64,000 nt of DNA, from positions 62,001 to 126,000 of the forward strand of contig NZ_SJKD01000002.1 in assembly GCF_004331485.1 (NCBI RefSeq), given 5' to 3'. Of this stretch, positions 40,011-49,454 are shown piece after piece; within the stretch, counting starts at the first letter, position 1; every line of letters starts with the position of its first letter. The DNA is from Kribbella capetownensis. GTDB taxonomy: Bacteria; Actinomycetota; Actinomycetes; Propionibacteriales; Kribbellaceae. Under the pieces are notes generated by a model that did not search any database, had not been told where the DNA came from, and was given only the letters and a program-made list of their open reading frames with translations. The translations under genes and the position numbers were made by a program.

Positions 40011-40880
40011 ATCTCGCAGCGGGGCGCTTCTACCGCAGGGCGTTGCTTCGGGCAACCAATAGTTGGGCTCGTTCGTACCTGAGGCGTGGCGGGGCTGGTG
40101 AACTACTCCCACCCCTCTGCTGGTCAACGACCCGTTGCACGCCGTGGCGATCGAGCAGATCAGCAGACGCACGATGTGCCGCTGGGCGGGAACCCGCTGT
40201 GCAACTCCCCCCTGTCGGCTGCCAAGCCCGAATCCTGGGCCAATACGCCGCGACGGACACGGCGATCGTGCTGGTGGCGGATCACGAGGCCGGGAAACGC
40301 GCGGCGGTCGGGTTCTTGGACGATCTGCGTAGATTCTGCGGGTCATGGCTGTCGAGCTTCCGGCTGATCAGTCCGCGCGCGCGGTGTACATGTCGGCCGA
40401 CGGACTGCAGGACCTGCACAACGCGCTGATGCTCACGCGACCGCTGTCCGACTGCCGCGGAACGCGCGAGCGCTCTCGGTCCTCCTCCGCCTTGCCAGCC
40501 GCGGAGCTGCCCCGACCCGATGGAACTCCGTCACTCTGAGGGCGGTCAAGGCCAGCGCGGTCGACGCCAGACATGGTGCTCAGGTGCGCTCCTGGGCGAC
40601 CTGCCGGGGCCGCGGGCAATGAAATCGCAGGACTCCGATGGCCGAGACGACCACGGGCCGGAACAGTGGCGAAGGGTGGAGCGTAGAAGACGTGACGCAT
40701 CTGTGGGAATTGGCTGAGGGGAAACGCCAACGCGGTTATGAACGTGAGGCTGGACCGCAGCGAGGAAGCGATGCGGGCGCCACGGCCGCGAAGGATCTCG
40801 GCGTGTCCACATCGCTGCGTACTCCCATTCCTCGTCGCGACTGAGCCGGCAACGAACGAGGGGCAGTGGTTCTGTTGCCT
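40011..40880. other. Decayed region, fragments only
   Basis: Short plus-strand pieces such as DTAIVLVADHEAGKRAAVGF (about 40257-40316) and ELPADQSARAVYMSADGLQD (about 40352-40411) look coding-like but have no intact start, stop or domain. I cannot assign a gene. Confidence 0.4.
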
Positions 40881-40899
40881 GCAGGCTCCAGGAGAAGGA

Positions 40900-41321
40900 C
40901 GGGGAGGGTTCGGTGCGTCGCTGGTCGCGTCGAGTTGCACCTCGTCGACGGTGACGGCGACCGTCGTGCGGCGAAGGAGCGCACGAATCCGTACCAGCAA
41001 CTCGGGGACATCGAAGGGCTTGGTGAGGTAGTCGTCCGCGCCGGCCTCGAAGCCACTGACCTTGTGATGTACGCCGCCCAGAGCGGTGAGGATCAGCACC
41101 GGACCATGCACTCCGTGCGCACGCAGAGCCAGGCACACGTCGCGCCCGTCGGCATCGGGCAGGCCGATATCGAGGACCACCGCATGCGCGGCGGGGACGA
41201 GTTGCGCGAGGAGTTCTGCTCCCGTTTCAGTGGCGACGACCGAGTAGCCGTCACCTTCCAAAGCCCGCCGCAACAACTCGCGCAACGCACGATCGTCCTC
41301 GCAGACCGCGACTGTCGCCAT
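40900..41321 (-). pseudogene. OmpR-family response regulator, truncated after the receiver domain
   Basis: From ATG 41321 the frame gives a full receiver domain: VAVCEDDRALRELLRRALEG, phosphoacceptor in VVLDIGLPDADGRD, and YLTKPFDVPELLVRIRALLR. It then starts the wing-domain linker (VTVDEVQLDAT) before similarity stops at about 40945. The frame continues without OmpR-like content. The DNA-binding domain is missing, so it cannot act as a usual regulator. A possible partner kinase is not adjacent. Confidence 0.7.
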
Positions 41322-41501
41322 GCTGAGAACCGTAGCGGCGCGCATTTTGAGGAGCCTGAGCGGCGTCAGTCCGGCAGCAGCATCCGGGCACGTGGCCGAC
41401 ATCACGGAGCTGGAGCCCGCTGTGGCCTTCTCAGCTGGCTCTCAGCGGCTGACACCTACGGTCGACGTCGTATCGTCGCCTCGCATTATCGGAGTATCTG
41501 G

Positions 41502-41957
41502 ATGAATCCGCTGGACCCGAACAGTCTGCTGACGCATCTCGGACCGGCCGCGGTGTTGGTGGTGATGTTCGCCGAGACGGGGTTGCTGATTGGGATCTTC
41601 CTGCCAGGCGACTCTCTGTTGTTCACGGCGGGTCTGCTGACGACTACGGGGGTTCATCTGTCGTTGCCGCTGACGCTCGTGTTCCCTCCGCTGGGTGCGG
41701 TCGCCGGTGCCCAGGTCGGGTATCTGATCGGTCGACGGGCTGGCCCGTCGTTCGTCGATCGTCCGGATCGTCCCCGCCTGGCACGTCTGGCCGAGCGCAG
41801 CCGGCGACAACTCGAGTCGTACGGCGTCGGCCGCGCAGTGGTGCTGGCCCGATTCATCCCTGGTGTCCGCACTGTCATCCCGATCGTCATCGAGGTTCTG
41901 CAGCACCGCCGCCGCGACGAGTCTCGATCAGATGGATCGCCGTCGCGAGAACGCTGA
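41502..41957 (+). pseudogene. DedA-family membrane protein, 3'-truncated
   Basis: From ATG 41502 the frame has 151 codons: GPAAVLVVMFAETGLLIGIF, LPGDSLLFTAGLL, a GAVAGAQVGYLIGRRAGP segment, and the family motif ARFIPGVRTVIPIV. After this (about 41886) DedA proteins continue with two more helices; here the sequence becomes arginine-rich and antisense to the convergent PAP2 gene. The deletion end thus lies right at the PAP2 3' end. Function as a lipid flippase-like DedA is doubtful. Confidence 0.7.
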
Positions 41958-42591
41958 GCCAGGTGAAGGCCATCGTCCATCCGGCCAGGACGTCCGTGGC
42001 CCAGTGATAGCCGAGGTAGATGCGGCTCAGTCCGATGGCGATGCTCAAGCCGATGGCGACCGTCGTGCCGACAATCTTGATGCTCCGGGCGGCTTTGGAG
42101 TACCAGAGCATGCCGGCGAGGAGCAGGAAGAACACTGTTGAGCTCAGTGCGTGTCCCGACGGAAACGAGAATCCGTGATTCACGGTGCCGAGTACCTGTT
42201 CGGCGTCTGGACGGTGCCGGCCGATCAGGACCTTGAGCGAGTAGGTGAGAGTCGCCGCACCGATCATGCCGACCGTCAGGATGACAGCCGGCTTCCACCG
42301 TCGCGTGAGTATGCGCAGGAGTGCCGCCACCACGATGGTCAGCCCAGTGAGGACCGGTACCTCGCCGATGAAGGTGAGGCCCCGGGCAGCGGTGCTCAGC
42401 TGCGGCGTACGACGCTCGATGAAGCTCCTGGTCACCGAGGGGTCGAAGCCTGCGAGGGCGTCGCCCTCTACTGCAGCATCGGCCAGGACCACGAACGCGA
42501 TGATGCCGAGTGTGATCGCGAGTAGTCCCAGGATGGTTCGCCACGGCAAGTGCGCGGCTATGGCCCGGGCGCTCGCTCGGAGGCTGGTCAC
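41887..42591 (-). CDS. PAP2-superfamily phosphatase
   Basis: The protein has 234 residues with about six hydrophobic helices. The three acid-phosphatase motifs are clear: KVLIGRHRP, PSGHALSS and SRIYLGYHWATDVLAG. It is likely to dephosphorylate a lipid phosphate or undecaprenyl pyrophosphate on the outer membrane face. It precedes, on the same strand, an OmpR-type regulator read towards it, so the three genes 44728-41887 may form one transcription unit (kinase, regulator, phosphatase). Confidence 0.85.
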   Translation of the reverse strand: MTSLRASARAIAAHLPWRTILGLLAITLGIIAFVVLADAAVEGDALAGFDPSVTRSFIERRTPQLSTAARGLTFIGEVPVLTGLTIVVAALLRILTRRWKPAVILTVGMIGAATLTYSLKVLIGRHRPDAEQVLGTVNHGFSFPSGHALSSTVFFLLLAGMLWYSKAARSIKIVGTTVAIGLSIAIGLSRIYLGYHWATDVLAGWTMAFTWLSVLATAIHLIETRRGGGAAEPR

Positions 42592-42597
42592 GCAGGA

Positions 42598-43275
42598 TCA
42601 GCCGCCGTCCGGATCGAGGCGGTAGCCCATACCGCGGACTGTCTCGATGGCGTGCCGGCCGAATGGTGCGTCGAGTTTGATCCGCAGATAGCGGATGTAG
42701 ACCTCGACGACGTTTGGGTCACCGTCGAATGCCGGGTCCCAGACGTTCTGGAGGATCTCGGACTTGCTGACCGTGTCTCCGCGGTGCCGCATCAGGAACT
42801 CGAGCAGACCGTACTCGCGTGGTGTCAGAACGATCTCGCGCCCGCTCCGCTCGACCCGCCGCCTGGCCGGATCGAGGATGAGGTCGCCTGCGGTCAGTAC
42901 GACGGGTCGCTCCGGGCCACCACGACGGATGAGCGCGCGCAGCCGGGCGACCAGGATCAGGAAGCTGAACGGCTTGGTCAGGTAGTCGTCCGCGCCTAGG
43001 TCGAATGCGTCGGTCTGGTCGTACTCGCCGTCCTTCGCGGTGAGCATGAGGACCGGGGTCCAGACGTTCCTCGACCTGAGCTCTTCGAGAACTTTGTAGC
43101 CGTTGAGCTTCGGCAGCATGATGTCGAGAACGATGACGTCGTAGGTCTGTTCGGTCGCGGCCCAGAGGCCGTCCTCGCCGTTGTGGATGACCTCGACCAC
43201 GAAGCCGGCGTCGGTCAGGCCGCGCCGGACCGTGTCGGCCAGCCGGACCTCGTCCTCGACGATCAGCACCTTCAT
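42598..43275 (-). CDS. OmpR-family response regulator
   Basis: From ATG 43275 the protein has 225 residues: receiver domain with VEDEVRLADTV, phosphoacceptor in VIVLDIMLPKLNG (Asp about 51) and YLTKPFSFLIL. It has a winged-helix output domain ending GMGYRLDPDGG, with LTPREYGLLEFLMRHRGDTV as the recognition region start. It is encoded after the histidine kinase at 43337 with a gap of about 60 bases, so they form a two-component pair. The nearby PAP2 gene may be a target. Confidence 0.87.
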   Translation of the reverse strand: MKVLIVEDEVRLADTVRRGLTDAGFVVEVIHNGEDGLWAATEQTYDVIVLDIMLPKLNGYKVLEELRSRNVWTPVLMLTAKDGEYDQTDAFDLGADDYLTKPFSFLILVARLRALIRRGGPERPVVLTAGDLILDPARRRVERSGREIVLTPREYGLLEFLMRHRGDTVSKSEILQNVWDPAFDGDPNVVEVYIRYLRIKLDAPFGRHAIETVRGMGYRLDPDGG

Positions 43276-43336
43276 GCTGCTCAGTGTGATCCCCATCTAC
43301 TGAGAATGAGCTGAGCGGATCCGGCCGCGTCACCGG

Positions 43337-44728
43337 TCAATGGATTGGCAGCGTCACGGTGGCGGTGGTTCCGCCTCCGTGCCGGGAAGCGAGGCCGACG
43401 CTGCCGCGGTGTGCCTTGGCTATCTCGAGAACGATGGACAGGCCCAGCCCTGAGCCGCCACTCGCACGGGCCCGGCTGGTGTCGAGGCGGACGAAGCGTT
43501 CGAAGACGCGGTTGCGATCGGCCTCGGGGACGCCGTCTCCGTCGTCTTCGATGGTGAGCACGGCGTGGCCGTCGATCTCTGCCGTGCTGAGCCGGACCGT
43601 GCTGTGTGCGGCCCGGGCTGCGTTGTCGACGAGGTTTCGGATGAGTTGGCTGAGTCGTAGCGGATCTCCGACGAGCCGGACCGGGTGCACGTCGGTGGCG
43701 ACTGCGAGGTCGCGGGCGGCCTCGCGTAGACGCCGTACTTCGGCCTCGACCAGATCGTCGAGATCGACGTCCGTCCGGTGCATCCGCAGGCCGGCGTCAT
43801 CGGCCTTGGCCAGAAGCAGGAGGTCCTCGACCAGCCGTCGCATGCGATCCGTCTCAGCCTCCATCACCTGACGGAGCTCGTGCCAGGCGCGCCCGGTCGT
43901 GTCTGCGTCAATGACTTCCAAGGCAGCTGTGAGCGTGGCCAGTGGCGACCTGAGTTCGTGGCTGGCGTCGGACACGAAGCGGCGCTGTGTCGCCTGACCG
44001 GACTGCAACCTGTCGAGCATCTCGTTCATCGTCACGGCCAGCCGGGCGATCTCGTCCTGGGTCTCGGGAACGGGCACCCGTTCAGTCAAATCGCTGGACT
44101 CGATGCCCTGGACGCGCGAACGGATTCGCTCGACGGGGCCGAGCGCCTGCCCGACCAGGATCCAGCCGGCGACGCCGACAACGATCAGCAGGATCGGGAA
44201 TCCGACGAGGAGGTACTTCGTGACGGTCGTGACCGTCTCACGTTGAGTCTCGACGGACGACGCCACGACCACGATATAGCTCTGCCCGGCATACTCGACA
44301 CCCCGCGCGAGAATCAGATAGTCATGATCGTCGTCGATCAACGGCATCTCCCCGACCTCAGCTCGGGCGATGTCGCCCGGCGTCGGTCGCAGATCGGTGA
44401 GCGCCAGGCCGTCGGCGCGAGCAGACGACGCGGCAACGACCCGCCCTGACCTGTCGAGGACTTGAATCAGCTGGCTGGACCGGGTCGACTCGGCAAGGTC
44501 GTTGCTGAGCGTGGCGACTCCCTCCTCGCTCACCTGGCTGGCGACCTCTGCCGCGCGGCCGTCAGCCGCGTCGGACACGCTCGTGATCAGCGCCCGCTGG
44601 AGCAGGAGCAACAGAACGGCGGCGCCGAGCGCCATCGCCGCTGCGACCACGATGACGGCTGCCGCGGTGGATCTGCTGCGCACGCTCGCGCGACTCAGTC
44701 GCTGACTCGCGTCACGCAGTGCGGACAA
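43337..44728 (-). CDS. Sensor histidine kinase with HAMP domain
   Basis: From TTG 44728, which follows an AGGAGG-like site, the protein has 463 residues. Two membrane helices (AAVIVVAAAMALGAAVLLLL, and LLVGFPILLIVVGVAGWILV) flank an extracytoplasmic sensor of about 140 residues. A HAMP linker follows, then the H-box FVSDASHELRSPLATL, and an ATPase domain with LVDNAARAAHS (N box), DDGDGVPEADR (G1) and ASGGSGLGLSIV (G2). It phosphorylates the regulator at 42598. An upstream GTG/ATG frame to 44836 exists but lacks a ribosome site. Confidence 0.85.
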   Translation of the reverse strand: MSALRDASQRLSRASVRSRSTAAAVIVVAAAMALGAAVLLLLLQRALITSVSDAADGRAAEVASQVSEEGVATLSNDLAESTRSSQLIQVLDRSGRVVAASSARADGLALTDLRPTPGDIARAEVGEMPLIDDDHDYLILARGVEYAGQSYIVVVASSVETQRETVTTVTKYLLVGFPILLIVVGVAGWILVGQALGPVERIRSRVQGIESSDLTERVPVPETQDEIARLAVTMNEMLDRLQSGQATQRRFVSDASHELRSPLATLTAALEVIDADTTGRAWHELRQVMEAETDRMRRLVEDLLLLAKADDAGLRMHRTDVDLDDLVEAEVRRLREAARDLAVATDVHPVRLVGDPLRLSQLIRNLVDNAARAAHSTVRLSTAEIDGHAVLTIEDDGDGVPEADRNRVFERFVRLDTSRARASGGSGLGLSIVLEIAKAHRGSVGLASRHGGGTTATVTLPIH

Positions 44729-44872
44729 TGCGCGTCCTCCTTGCCCTCTGATGAGGTGTCGGCGCGCCCGAGGTTCCACACGACCATCGTCGCAGGTCGG
44801 ACAGTCAGACCGCGGACGGGCCGAGGCGTGTGTCAAGTCTCACCGGCGGGCGCTGAGAACAGGCTGAGAGGG

Positions 44873-45685
44873 TCAACGCAGCGACGCGAACACGTCGTCC
44901 AGCAGGGTGCCGGGGGTGCGCCCGTGCTCGACGTACCACTCGTATCCGAGCATGCGCCGGAAGAGCCACCGCGGGAGGCCGAGCAGCAGACCGAGGGTAC
45001 GGGCGCCGCTGTCGGAGCTCGCCTGGCTGGCGTGCGCTTGGAACGACCCCCGCTTCTGATCCGTGAATGGACGGACGTCGACGCGGTGCGTGATCATCGA
45101 CGTGGGCGAGTACGCCTCGTCGTAGTCGGCGGCTTTCACGGCAGGCAGCACGCCGGGGATCGCCTCGACGATCCGGACGAGACGCCGGATCAGGCGGCGG
45201 TCGATGGTTGCCTCCAGCACCAATGGCGTCCCGGCGCGGTGAGCGGCGTAGGAACCGACGGCATGGACCTGGCGATGATCCGGATGGCCGTACCCGCCGG
45301 AGGGGTCGTAGATCGTCAGCGCGTCGGCCTGCTCCTCACGCAGCAACTCGATCAGGGGCGCAGCGGCGTCCGCCGGCGGATGCCGGCTGAATGCCCCCTC
45401 TCGAGGCTGCCCGGACGACCCCGAGTCCATGAATCCGAACCGCACGACTCGCGCACAACCCAATGCCGCTGCCGACCGGTCGAGCTCATCCCTTCTGGAC
45501 GCCGCAAGCCGCCCAGGAGATCCGTACGACGACGCTGCGGCTCCAGCCGCACCGTCGGTGGCGACGGCCAGCACGACACGATGTCCCTCCGCCGAGAGCC
45601 GCGCCAGGGTTCCGCCCATCAGCAGGGCCTCATCGTCGGGATGCGCGTGGAAGGCCACAAGTGTGAACGGGCCTGGATGCGCCAT
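44873..45685 (-). CDS. PIG-L family deacetylase
   Basis: The protein has 270 residues with the metal-site motif AHPDDE (residues 14-19) and the second motif GHPDHRQVH in the middle. These bind zinc in LmbE/MshB-like N-acetylglucosaminyl deacetylases. The substrate could be a GlcNAc-containing lipid or a mycothiol precursor-like molecule; the C-terminal sequence (YEWYVEHGRTPGTLLDD) is not diagnostic. ATG 45685 follows directly after a short gap from the divergent flippase-like gene. Confidence 0.83.
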   Translation of the reverse strand: MAHPGPFTLVAFHAHPDDEALLMGGTLARLSAEGHRVVLAVATDGAAGAAASSYGSPGRLAASRRDELDRSAAALGCARVVRFGFMDSGSSGQPREGAFSRHPPADAAAPLIELLREEQADALTIYDPSGGYGHPDHRQVHAVGSYAAHRAGTPLVLEATIDRRLIRRLVRIVEAIPGVLPAVKAADYDEAYSPTSMITHRVDVRPFTDQKRGSFQAHASQASSDSGARTLGLLLGLPRWLFRRMLGYEWYVEHGRTPGTLLDDVFASLR

Positions 45686-45796
45686 GGCTCGAGCATCGCA
45701 CCTACGGTGGCTGTCGCCTAGTTGCTCTCAGCACCCTCTCAGCGACTGCCTTCCAGGCTTGATCCCGATCGGTCAGGTCGAGGCTCGGTAGAGGTG

Positions 45797-46816
45797 ATGA
45801 TGAACGGCGCGAGACAGCGACGGGTGATTGTGACCGTGCTGAGCGGAACGCTCACCACGGCGCTGGTGGTGTTCCTGCCACGCGCGGTTGGTGCGACGTG
45901 GAGTGCAGTCGGGGCTGTCCTCGGTCAGCTGTCGTTCGGGTCGGTCGCGGTCCTTGCCGTCGTTTGGATCGCCGGGCTCTGGTCTCATTCGTTCGTTCTG
46001 GCTGCTTCATTGCCAGGGCTGTCGAAGCGCCGGGGACTGACTCTCAGTCTGACCGGCAGCGCCGTTGCCAACGTGCTGCCACTCGGGGGAGCGGCCGGCA
46101 CGGCACTGAACTTCGCGATGATTCGTCGGTGGGGCTTCAGTTCGACGGCGTTCGGCGGCTTCCTCGCGGTCACGACGCTGGTGAACGTCGCTTCGAAGCT
46201 CGGAGTGATCGCGGTCGCCCTGGGGTTGGTGCCGATCCTCCACAGCATGTCTGTGTTCGGGGCCGAGAGTCTCCTGTTCGTCCCCGTCCCTCTCGTGGCG
46301 CTCGTCGCGGTCTGGATACTGGTCGACGAGCGAGTCGCCGTGGGCATCGGCTCGGGGCTGGACAAGGCCATTGGTCTGGTCAGACCGTCGCGGCTCAGGG
46401 AGCGGATTCCTCGGCACCGAACCTCGATGCTGCGGGTACTGCGTGCGGGTTGGCGCGCGATGGCTGCCGGAATGGTCGCCTACCTCGGCCTGCAGTTCGC
46501 GCTCCTGTGGCTCTGTTTCCAGGCGCTCGGCATTCCGCTGAGCCTGCCGGTGCTTTTGACCGGACTCGCCGTGGAACGGCTGCTGACCCTTGTTCCGGTC
46601 ACGCCAGGAGGTGCCGGCGTGGTCGAGGTCGGGACAAGCGCGGCCCTGGTCTCGCTCGGCGGAGATCCGGCCGGTGTAGCTGCCGGGCTCCTGCTCTTTC
46701 GTGGTTTCACGTACCTGATGGAGATTCCGGTCGGTGGAGTGCTCCTCGCGATCTGGTCGTGGCTCCAACGCCGAACGCCGAGTCAGAGCAACCAACTCGA
46801 CTCGGTGGCGGGATGA
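45797..46816 (+). CDS. YbhN/UPF0104-type flippase-like integral membrane protein
   Basis: From ATG 45797 (a second ATG follows at 45800) the protein has 339 residues and about eight hydrophobic helices. Family features are VANVLPLGGAAGTALNFAM in the first half, a basic cytoplasmic loop (RPSRLRERIPRHRTSMLRV), and GLAVERLLTLVPVTPGGAGV followed by VEVG near the end. Relatives are the membrane part of lysylphosphatidylglycerol synthases and putative polyprenyl-sugar flippases. It overlaps a glycosyltransferase gene (ATGA), suggesting a role in lipid-linked sugar metabolism. Confidence 0.83.
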   Translation: MMNGARQRRVIVTVLSGTLTTALVVFLPRAVGATWSAVGAVLGQLSFGSVAVLAVVWIAGLWSHSFVLAASLPGLSKRRGLTLSLTGSAVANVLPLGGAAGTALNFAMIRRWGFSSTAFGGFLAVTTLVNVASKLGVIAVALGLVPILHSMSVFGAESLLFVPVPLVALVAVWILVDERVAVGIGSGLDKAIGLVRPSRLRERIPRHRTSMLRVLRAGWRAMAAGMVAYLGLQFALLWLCFQALGIPLSLPVLLTGLAVERLLTLVPVTPGGAGVVEVGTSAALVSLGGDPAGVAAGLLLFRGFTYLMEIPVGGVLLAIWSWLQRRTPSQSNQLDSVAG

Positions 46817-47892
46817 AAGTCGCTCTGGTCAGTGACTGCTACCTCCCCAGGCTGGGCGGGATCGAGCTTCAGGTACACGATCTCGCTGCAGAGCTGATCC
46901 GCGCCGGGCACGAGGTCACGGTCTTCACGACCACCGACGGATCCTCAGCGGCAGGGGACGTTCCCGTCGTTCGGCTACCCGCCGTCCGCGGGATTCCTCT
47001 GCCTGCGGCGGTTCAGCATCTCCACAGCCACCTCGAGAGCTTCGATGTCGTCCATGCCCACTCGTCGTTGATCTCCCCGCTCGCGTGGCGAGCTGCACGG
47101 ATGGCCGAGAACGCCATCATCACGATGCACTCACTGCCGAGTCCGTCCATGCCATGGCCGGCGACGCAGATCGATCGGTACGTCGGCGGTGCCCGATGGA
47201 CCGCGGTCAGTCAGGCAGTCGCCACGGTCCTTCGGCAGGCGCTGACTGGCCGCTCCGTCGAGGTTCTGCACAACGGGATCGATCCGGCCTTCTGGCGACG
47301 GTCGCGCAGTGCGACCGGGCCGATGACCATCGTGAGTACGATGAGGTTGACCCGGCGCAAGCGTCCGATCGCCTTGCTGCGGACACTCGAGGCTGTCCGC
47401 GATCTCGTACCGGGCCATGTGCCCCTGCGCGCATCGATTGCCGGCTCCGGGCCGCAGGCGAGGGCCGTGGCCGGCGAATCCCGCCGGCGCGGGCTCAGCG
47501 GATGGGTGGATTTCCCGGGAAGGCTGACACGCTACGAGATCCGGGGGCTGTACGCCTCGGCCGACCTGTACCTGGCACCAGCTGAGCTCGAGTCCTTCGG
47601 TATCGCTGCGCTCTAAGCGAGGTGCGCCGGCCTACCCGTGATCGCCATGTCCTCCGGAGGCGTCGGCGAGTTCGTTCGATCAGGGCTCGAGGGCCACCTG
47701 GTCGAGAGCGACTCGCAGATGGCGGCGACGACGGCAGCGCTTTTGGTAGATCCCGTGGCGCTGTCGCGCATGCAGCAACACAATGAGCAGACGGATCCAG
47801 TCATGACCTGGAGCCATGTCACCGATCAGCATCTGGCGGTGTATCGGACTCAGCATGCTCTCAGCGCACTCGCCGTACGGTCGGCATCATGA
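46813..47892 (+). pseudogene. GT4-family glycosyltransferase with a premature stop
   Basis: The frame encodes a GT-B glycosyltransferase: VALVSDCYLPRLGGIELQVH at the N-terminus, FDVVHAHSSLISPLAW, VEVLHNGIDPAFW, and the donor-site ASADLYLAPAELESFGIAAL. Codon 268 (47614-47616) is TAA where the family has the second Glu of the EX7E motif (E-S-F-G-I-x3-E). After it the same frame continues perfectly: ARCAGLPVIAMSSGGVGEFV to a stop at 47892. A single G-to-T change (GAA to TAA) would explain it. The truncated product lacks a donor-binding Glu and the last 90 residues. Confidence 0.8.
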
Positions 47893-48640
47893 CCCTCGAC
47901 GACGCGAGCACCCTGGCGCTGTCCGGTTGAGGGAGGGCGGTCTGTCGCCCCTCCCGGGTACGACGGCCGGCCGACGACGCCGCCCTCGTGGATTTGGTGC
48001 TTGCCGAGCCGAGGATCACGATCCGTGGTGCGGGGAAGAGTTACGGCGATGCGGCCCTTCCGTGCGGCGGCATCGTGCTGGACATGATGTCCCAGGCACG
48101 CATCGTGTCCTTCGACCAGAGCAGCGGAGTCCTCGTCGCAGAGGCCGGCGTGCTCTTGAAGGACATCATCGAGCAGACCCTGCCGCTCGGCTGGAACCTG
48201 CCGGTGATACCGGGCACGGAGCGCATCTCGGTTGGCGGCGCGATCGCTGGCGATGTCCACAGGAAGAACCACCCGGGCGCCGGGAGTTTCGCCCGGCATG
48301 TCCTGTGGCTGGCGTTGTTGCGCTCGGACGGGACGATCACCGAACTGTCGCCTGCCAGGGACGCGGACGGCTTCTGGAGCACCGTAGGTGGGATGGGTCT
48401 GACCGGCGTCATCGTGCGCGCCGCGCTGCAGCTACAACGGGTGGACACCGGCTGGGTGATCCGGAACCGGCTCCGAACGAGATCGCTGGACGAGTCCCTT
48501 GGAGCGATGCAGGACCTTGCGATCCGCCAGGAGGCTGATCCGGCGCAGTTCGCGATCGCCTGGCTGGACGCGCGAGCAAGCGGTGGATCCCTCGGTCGCG
48601 GGATCGTGGATGAGTGCTATCCCGCTTCCAGCCGAGACCT
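47889..48640 (+). pseudogene. DprE1-like FAD-dependent oxidase remnant
   Basis: ATG 47889 overlaps the glycosyltransferase stop. The frame reads DDASTLALSG then TGA at 47928-47930, where the family has the Trp of a GWGR motif. The same frame resumes with GRAVCRPSRVRRP and continues IRGAGKSYGDAAL (FAD-binding loop), VIPGTERISVGGAIAGDVHR and KNHPGAGSF, typical of DprE1/aldonolactone-oxidase-like enzymes. Similarity fades after about 48620 (VDECYPASSRDLP). Nonsense change plus 3' loss make this a pseudogene. DprE1 epimerises decaprenylphosphoryl-ribose with DprE2. Confidence 0.75.
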
Positions 48641-48942
48641 TCCCAACTCTGTCGCACCGTTTCCGGAGCGACGTGATCCGATGGTGCGGACCAGACGGTC
48701 GCTTCCAGGTCCGGATGTTGTCTCGAGAGCAACAATCGCATCCGCGCCCGGGCGTCCTGACGACGACCTGGGTGGTGCCGTCAGCGCTGCCGCCGCGTCC
48801 GGTCGTCGTGTCGAACAACCCACTGGCGCCGTGGACCAGCGGACGACGAGTGGCCTGAGATGCTGAATTCCTTGCCTGGGTACGGCGGCCTGGGAGTGCT
48901 TGCCGACGGCAATCTGTTCGCGACCGCGGGCTGGGGAGTGGG
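48641..48942 (+). pseudogene. Two short gene ends, one shared with 37745-38082
   Basis: At 48640-48858 a frame reads FRSDVIRWCGPDGRFQVRML, then VLTTTWVVPSALPPRPVVVS and NNPLAPWTS, matching the fragment near 37850-37960 in DNA and protein. It is followed at 48861-48946 by LNSLPGYGGLGVLADGNLFA and TAGWGVG with a stop that overlaps the next start. Both are 3' ends without 5' parts. Families are unknown to me. Confidence 0.5.
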
Positions 48943-49068
48943 ATGACGGCGCGGATCCTGCTGATCGAGGACGACGCGGACCTGTCCCGTCTGCCGTCAC
49001 GAAGCACCAGCGCGACAGCAGGACGGTTCGGTATACCTCATTCTCACCCACCACCAACCGTCACCTAA
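48943..49068 (+). pseudogene. Response regulator N-terminal stub
   Basis: ATG 48943 begins MTARILLIEDDADLSRL, the first strand and helix of an OmpR/PhoB receiver domain. The sequence then becomes unrelated (SRSTSATAGRF...) and stops within about 25 codons. The receiver Asp and the output domain are missing. Confidence 0.55.
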
Positions 49069-49454
49069 TTAACGACACGGACCACTAGCGGCCGCCTGTA
49101 CGCCGAGCTGGAGCGGCAACCCCGAACCGGTGCGGCCGGCGCGTGACCCCTGCATCCCGCGTCGGCACTGCCCACCGAATCCTTCCCTCAGTCGACTCAT
49201 CGACGCTAGCCCCTCAATGACACTTGAAGTCAAGAGTGGATCGACCACCCTGCAGCACGTTGGTCCGCTCCTGGCCATTCATAGCTGGTCTCGCGCAGCA
49301 AATCGGTGACCTCGCCTGACTCCTTCCGATACCGGTCGTACATTCGGCGAGTGCTGATCGCTGCCAGCCCTGAATGGCCATTTCCAGGAAGCGCCCGCGA
49401 GGCCCTCTGCCCAGGCTCGGATCACGGCCAGGCTAGGAGGTGAGCAGCGGGGTA
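49069..49454. other. Non-coding stretch
   Basis: No frame with coding character on either strand. It separates the decayed cluster from the RibD-C reductase gene. Confidence 0.5.
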
